Positions 62,299 through 64,000 of a stretch of DNA of 64,000 nt are shown in pieces. Location of the stretch: assembly GCF_016925615.1 (NCBI RefSeq), contig NZ_CP070499.1:4030001-4094000 (forward strand). Reading direction: 5' to 3'. Numbering within the stretch: position 1 is the first letter of the stretch; each line of letters begins with the position of its first letter. The stretch is from Natronosporangium hydrolyticum (lineage in GTDB: Bacteria; Actinomycetota; Actinomycetes; Mycobacteriales; Micromonosporaceae). The notes under the pieces were generated by a model. It did not search any database. It was given only the letters and a program-made list of their open reading frames with translations, and had not been told where the DNA came from. Position numbers and translations under genes: made by a program.

Positions 62299-62328
62299 TT
62301 GACACTGCGGGCGTGACCAGCCGAGAAT
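62299..62328 (+). promoter_or_regulatory. Promoter of the xylanase gene
   Basis: TTGACA (62299-62304), 18 bp, GAGAAT (62323-62328). The -35 is consensus. Transcription would start around 62335, inside the operator that follows. Confidence 0.65.
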
Positions 62329-62329
62329 G

Positions 62330-62343
62330 TGGAAGCGCTTCCA
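62330..62343 (+). promoter_or_regulatory. LacI-family operator over the xylanase start site
   Basis: TGGAAGCGCTTCCA, a perfect 14-bp palindrome with the CG centre typical of LacI-family sites (compare TGGGAGCGCTCCCA of CebR). Placed at the expected transcription start, it should give direct repression lifted by a sugar. Confidence 0.8.
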
Positions 62344-62388
62344 TCGATGCATCGGTTCCGATTATTCCCCCGAAGGAGAGACCGGCCA

Positions 62389-63834
62389 ATGGAAAACGCT
62401 TTCCTACGCCGGGCCGCCGGATGGCTCGTCGTACCTCTCATAGCCGCGGTCGGCGCGGTTGTCGTCAGTCCCCCTGCCCAGGCCCAGGGTGGCCTGCGCA
62501 ACGCCGCCGGCGACATGCTCGTCGGCGTGGCGGTCACCCCCGACCTGCTCAACAACTCCACCTACGGCAACCTCGCCGCCTCCGAGTTCAGCTCCCTTAC
62601 GGCCGAGAACCACATGAAGTGGGAGACCATCCAGCCGTCCCAGGGCAACTTCAACTTCGGCCCGGCCGACCAGATCGTCAACTTCGCGCAGCAGAACAAC
62701 CAGCAGGTGTATGGGCACACTCTGGTCTGGCACTCGCAGGCGCCGAGCTGGCTGCAGAACCTCAGCGGCAGCGCCCTTGACCAGGCGATGCAGACCCACA
62801 TCGACACGGTCATGAACCACTTCGGCAGCTCGGTGCCCCGGTGGGACGTCGCCAACGAGGTGATCGACGACAATGGCGGCCAGCTCCGGAACTCGTTCTG
62901 GCTGCAGGGCATGGGCGAGGGCTACATCGACCAGGCGTTCCAGTACGCGCGGCAGGCGAGTCCCAGCACCACGCTGTGTTTGAACGACTACAGCATCGAC
63001 GGCATCAACACCAAGAGCACCGCGTACTACGACCTGGTGCAGGGCATGCAGTCGCGGGGCACCCCGATCGACTGCATGGGCTTCCAGGCCCACCTGATCG
63101 TGGGTCAGGTCCCCGGCAACATGCAGCAGAACCTGCAGCGCTTCGCCGACCTGGGGCTGGAGATCTGGATCACCGAGCTGGACATCCGGATGAGCATGCC
63201 GCCGACCCAGCAGAGCCTGCAGCAGCAGGCGAGCGACTACGCCGAGGTCTTCCAGATCTGCCAGAACGTCTCGGCCTGCGCCGGGGTCACGGTCTGGGGC
63301 TTGCACGACGCCCAGTCCTGGGTTCCGGACCACTTCCCCGGTGAGGGCGCCCCGTTGATGTGGGACGACAACTTCAACACGAAGCCGGCGTACGACGCGG
63401 TGCTGCAGCAGCTCGGTGGCTCGACCCCGCCGACCACGCCGCCCACCACGCCGCCGACCACGCCGCCCACAACCCCGCCGACGACCCCGCCGCCGGGCTC
63501 CGGTGACTGCGCGGTGGCCTACGAGGCCAACAACTGGGGTGGCAGCCCTGGCTACACCGCCAACGTCACCATCACCAACAACAGCAGCAGCACCATCAAC
63601 GGCTGGAGCCTGACCTACGACTACTCCGCCGGCCAGACCGTCGAACCACCCGGCTGGAACGCCACCGTCAGCCAGTCCGGCAGCAGCGTCACCGCTGCCA
63701 ACGCCGGCTGGAACGGCACCCTGGCCCCCGGCCAGTCCACCTCCTTCGGGTACAACGCCGCCGCCGCCAGCGCCGGCAACAACCCCGCCCCGGGCGGGTT
63801 CGCCCTCAACGGCACGACCTGCACCACCGGCTGA
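62389..63834 (+). CDS. Secreted GH10 endo-xylanase with CBM2
   Basis: 481 residues, ATG with AAGGAGAG 8 nt upstream. A signal peptide (1-32, cut after AQA) is followed by a GH10 barrel (about 36-340) with SLTAENHMKWETIQPSQGNF, GHTLVWHSQ, acid/base Glu in WDVANEVIDD and nucleophile Glu in IWITELDIRM. A Pro-Thr linker (repeated TTPP) leads to a family 2 carbohydrate-binding module (Cys-bounded, about 380-480; WGGSPGYTANVTITN, NGWSLTYDY, GWNGTLAPGQS). It hydrolyses beta-1,4-xylan; CBM2 binds cellulose or xylan. Two operators control it (62267, 62330). The linker repeats give a compact direct-repeat tract at about 63420-63500. Confidence 0.97.
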   Translation: MENAFLRRAAGWLVVPLIAAVGAVVVSPPAQAQGGLRNAAGDMLVGVAVTPDLLNNSTYGNLAASEFSSLTAENHMKWETIQPSQGNFNFGPADQIVNFAQQNNQQVYGHTLVWHSQAPSWLQNLSGSALDQAMQTHIDTVMNHFGSSVPRWDVANEVIDDNGGQLRNSFWLQGMGEGYIDQAFQYARQASPSTTLCLNDYSIDGINTKSTAYYDLVQGMQSRGTPIDCMGFQAHLIVGQVPGNMQQNLQRFADLGLEIWITELDIRMSMPPTQQSLQQQASDYAEVFQICQNVSACAGVTVWGLHDAQSWVPDHFPGEGAPLMWDDNFNTKPAYDAVLQQLGGSTPPTTPPTTPPTTPPTTPPTTPPPGSGDCAVAYEANNWGGSPGYTANVTITNNSSSTINGWSLTYDYSAGQTVEPPGWNATVSQSGSSVTAANAGWNGTLAPGQSTSFGYNAAAASAGNNPAPGGFALNGTTCTTG

Positions 63835-63853
63835 TCCTGTCGCCGAGCCGGGT

Positions 63854-63887
63854 CGTCTGGCGCCACTGCGTGCAGTGGCGCCAGACG
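63854..63887. terminator. Bidirectional terminator after the xylanase
   Basis: Perfect 16-bp arms (63854-63869 and 63872-63887, left arm CGTCTGGCGCCACTGC) with a 2-nt centre, 20 bp past the xylanase stop. It also lies beyond the stop of a minus-strand gene at the right edge, so can serve both. Confidence 0.85.
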
Positions 63888-63931
63888 GCGTGCGGGCACC
63901 GTGGTGGACAGGCGGGTGAGCGGGCGCTGGT

Positions 63932-64000
63932 TCACCGGTTCAGAGTTACCGCACAGGACCAACCCGACTCGCCCGGGCCGATCCGCAGCCCGTGGAACGA
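63932..64000 (-). CDS. C-terminal end of a gene entering from the right
   Basis: An open frame from the window edge to TGA at 63932-63934 encodes the last 22 residues, SFHGLRIGPGESGWSCAV then TLNR. Most third codon positions are G or C, and the frame converges on the xylanase with a shared terminator, both favouring a real gene. Too short to assign a family. Confidence 0.5.
   Translation of the reverse strand, partial: SFHGLRIGPGESGWSCAVTLNR

Noticed and set aside
63420-63500. Short direct repeats in the xylanase considered as a minisatellite or mobile element scar
   Set aside because: They encode the ordinary Pro-Thr linker of the enzyme.
1-64000. rRNA, tRNA, tmRNA or 4.5S RNA genes
   Set aside because: No cloverleaf or conserved rRNA stretch was recognised by eye in the intergenic regions; a tRNAscan/Infernal run would be decisive.

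Overview
The window is very GC-rich actinobacterial DNA. Gene order and protein relatives point to the Micromonosporaceae. The evidence is the rimP-nusA-infB block, the rpsB-tsf-pyrH-frr-cdsA run, DUF2469, DUF503, DUF2631 and DUF4439 proteins, an actinobacterial cytochrome oxidase subunit IV, many GTG starts and several leaderless-looking promoters of the TANNNT type. No rRNA, tRNA, CRISPR array, insertion sequence or prophage was recognised.

Most of the window is one long minus-strand housekeeping block, listed here in the direction of transcription from right to left: ctaC-ctaF (cytochrome c oxidase), ffh (signal recognition particle), an amidohydrolase with proS, a DUF402 protein, rpsP-khpA-rimM-trmD-rplS, two adjacent type I signal peptidases, rnhB, DUF2469, yraN-comM-dprA-xerC, rpsB-tsf-pyrH-frr-cdsA-rlmN with a DivIVA-domain protein, dxr-M50 site-2 protease-ispG, map, and finally rimP-nusA-ylxR-infB, a TRM11-like methyltransferase, DUF503, rbfA and a DHH phosphoesterase. 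The genes serve translation, RNA maturation, protein export, isoprenoid and phospholipid synthesis, and DNA processing.

Accessory cargo is set between these blocks. It includes a PadR-ABC-FtsX export operon (10.6-14.7 kb), an acetyltransferase with a short upstream ORF (21 kb), a frameshifted secreted S1 protease (22.2-23.8 kb), an MMPL exporter, a secreted protein with an internal duplication (26.2-27.1 kb), an FAD oxidoreductase, an MBL-Rieske fusion with a lipoprotein (29-31.7 kb), a sulfite-oxidase-like enzyme overlapping an M23 peptidase (44-46 kb), a cysteine desulfurase-TusA pair (61-62 kb), and a GH10-CBM2 xylanase with well-defined operators (62.3-63.8 kb).

The most unusual features are: (i) two paralogous STAND-like ATPases with a C-terminal PD-(D/E)xK-like domain (14.7-16.2 and 56.2-57.7 kb), each with its own inverted or tandem repeats over its promoter; (ii) a 28-residue orphan gene with its own ribosome binding site, a structured upstream region and a terminator (0.5-0.9 kb); (iii) a 16-codon upstream ORF ending in Arg-Leu-Arg ahead of the acetyltransferase; (iv) large intergenic palindromes sharing a TGATCATGA core, one a perfect 54-bp palindrome. 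All functions are inferred from reading the sequence; no database search was run.
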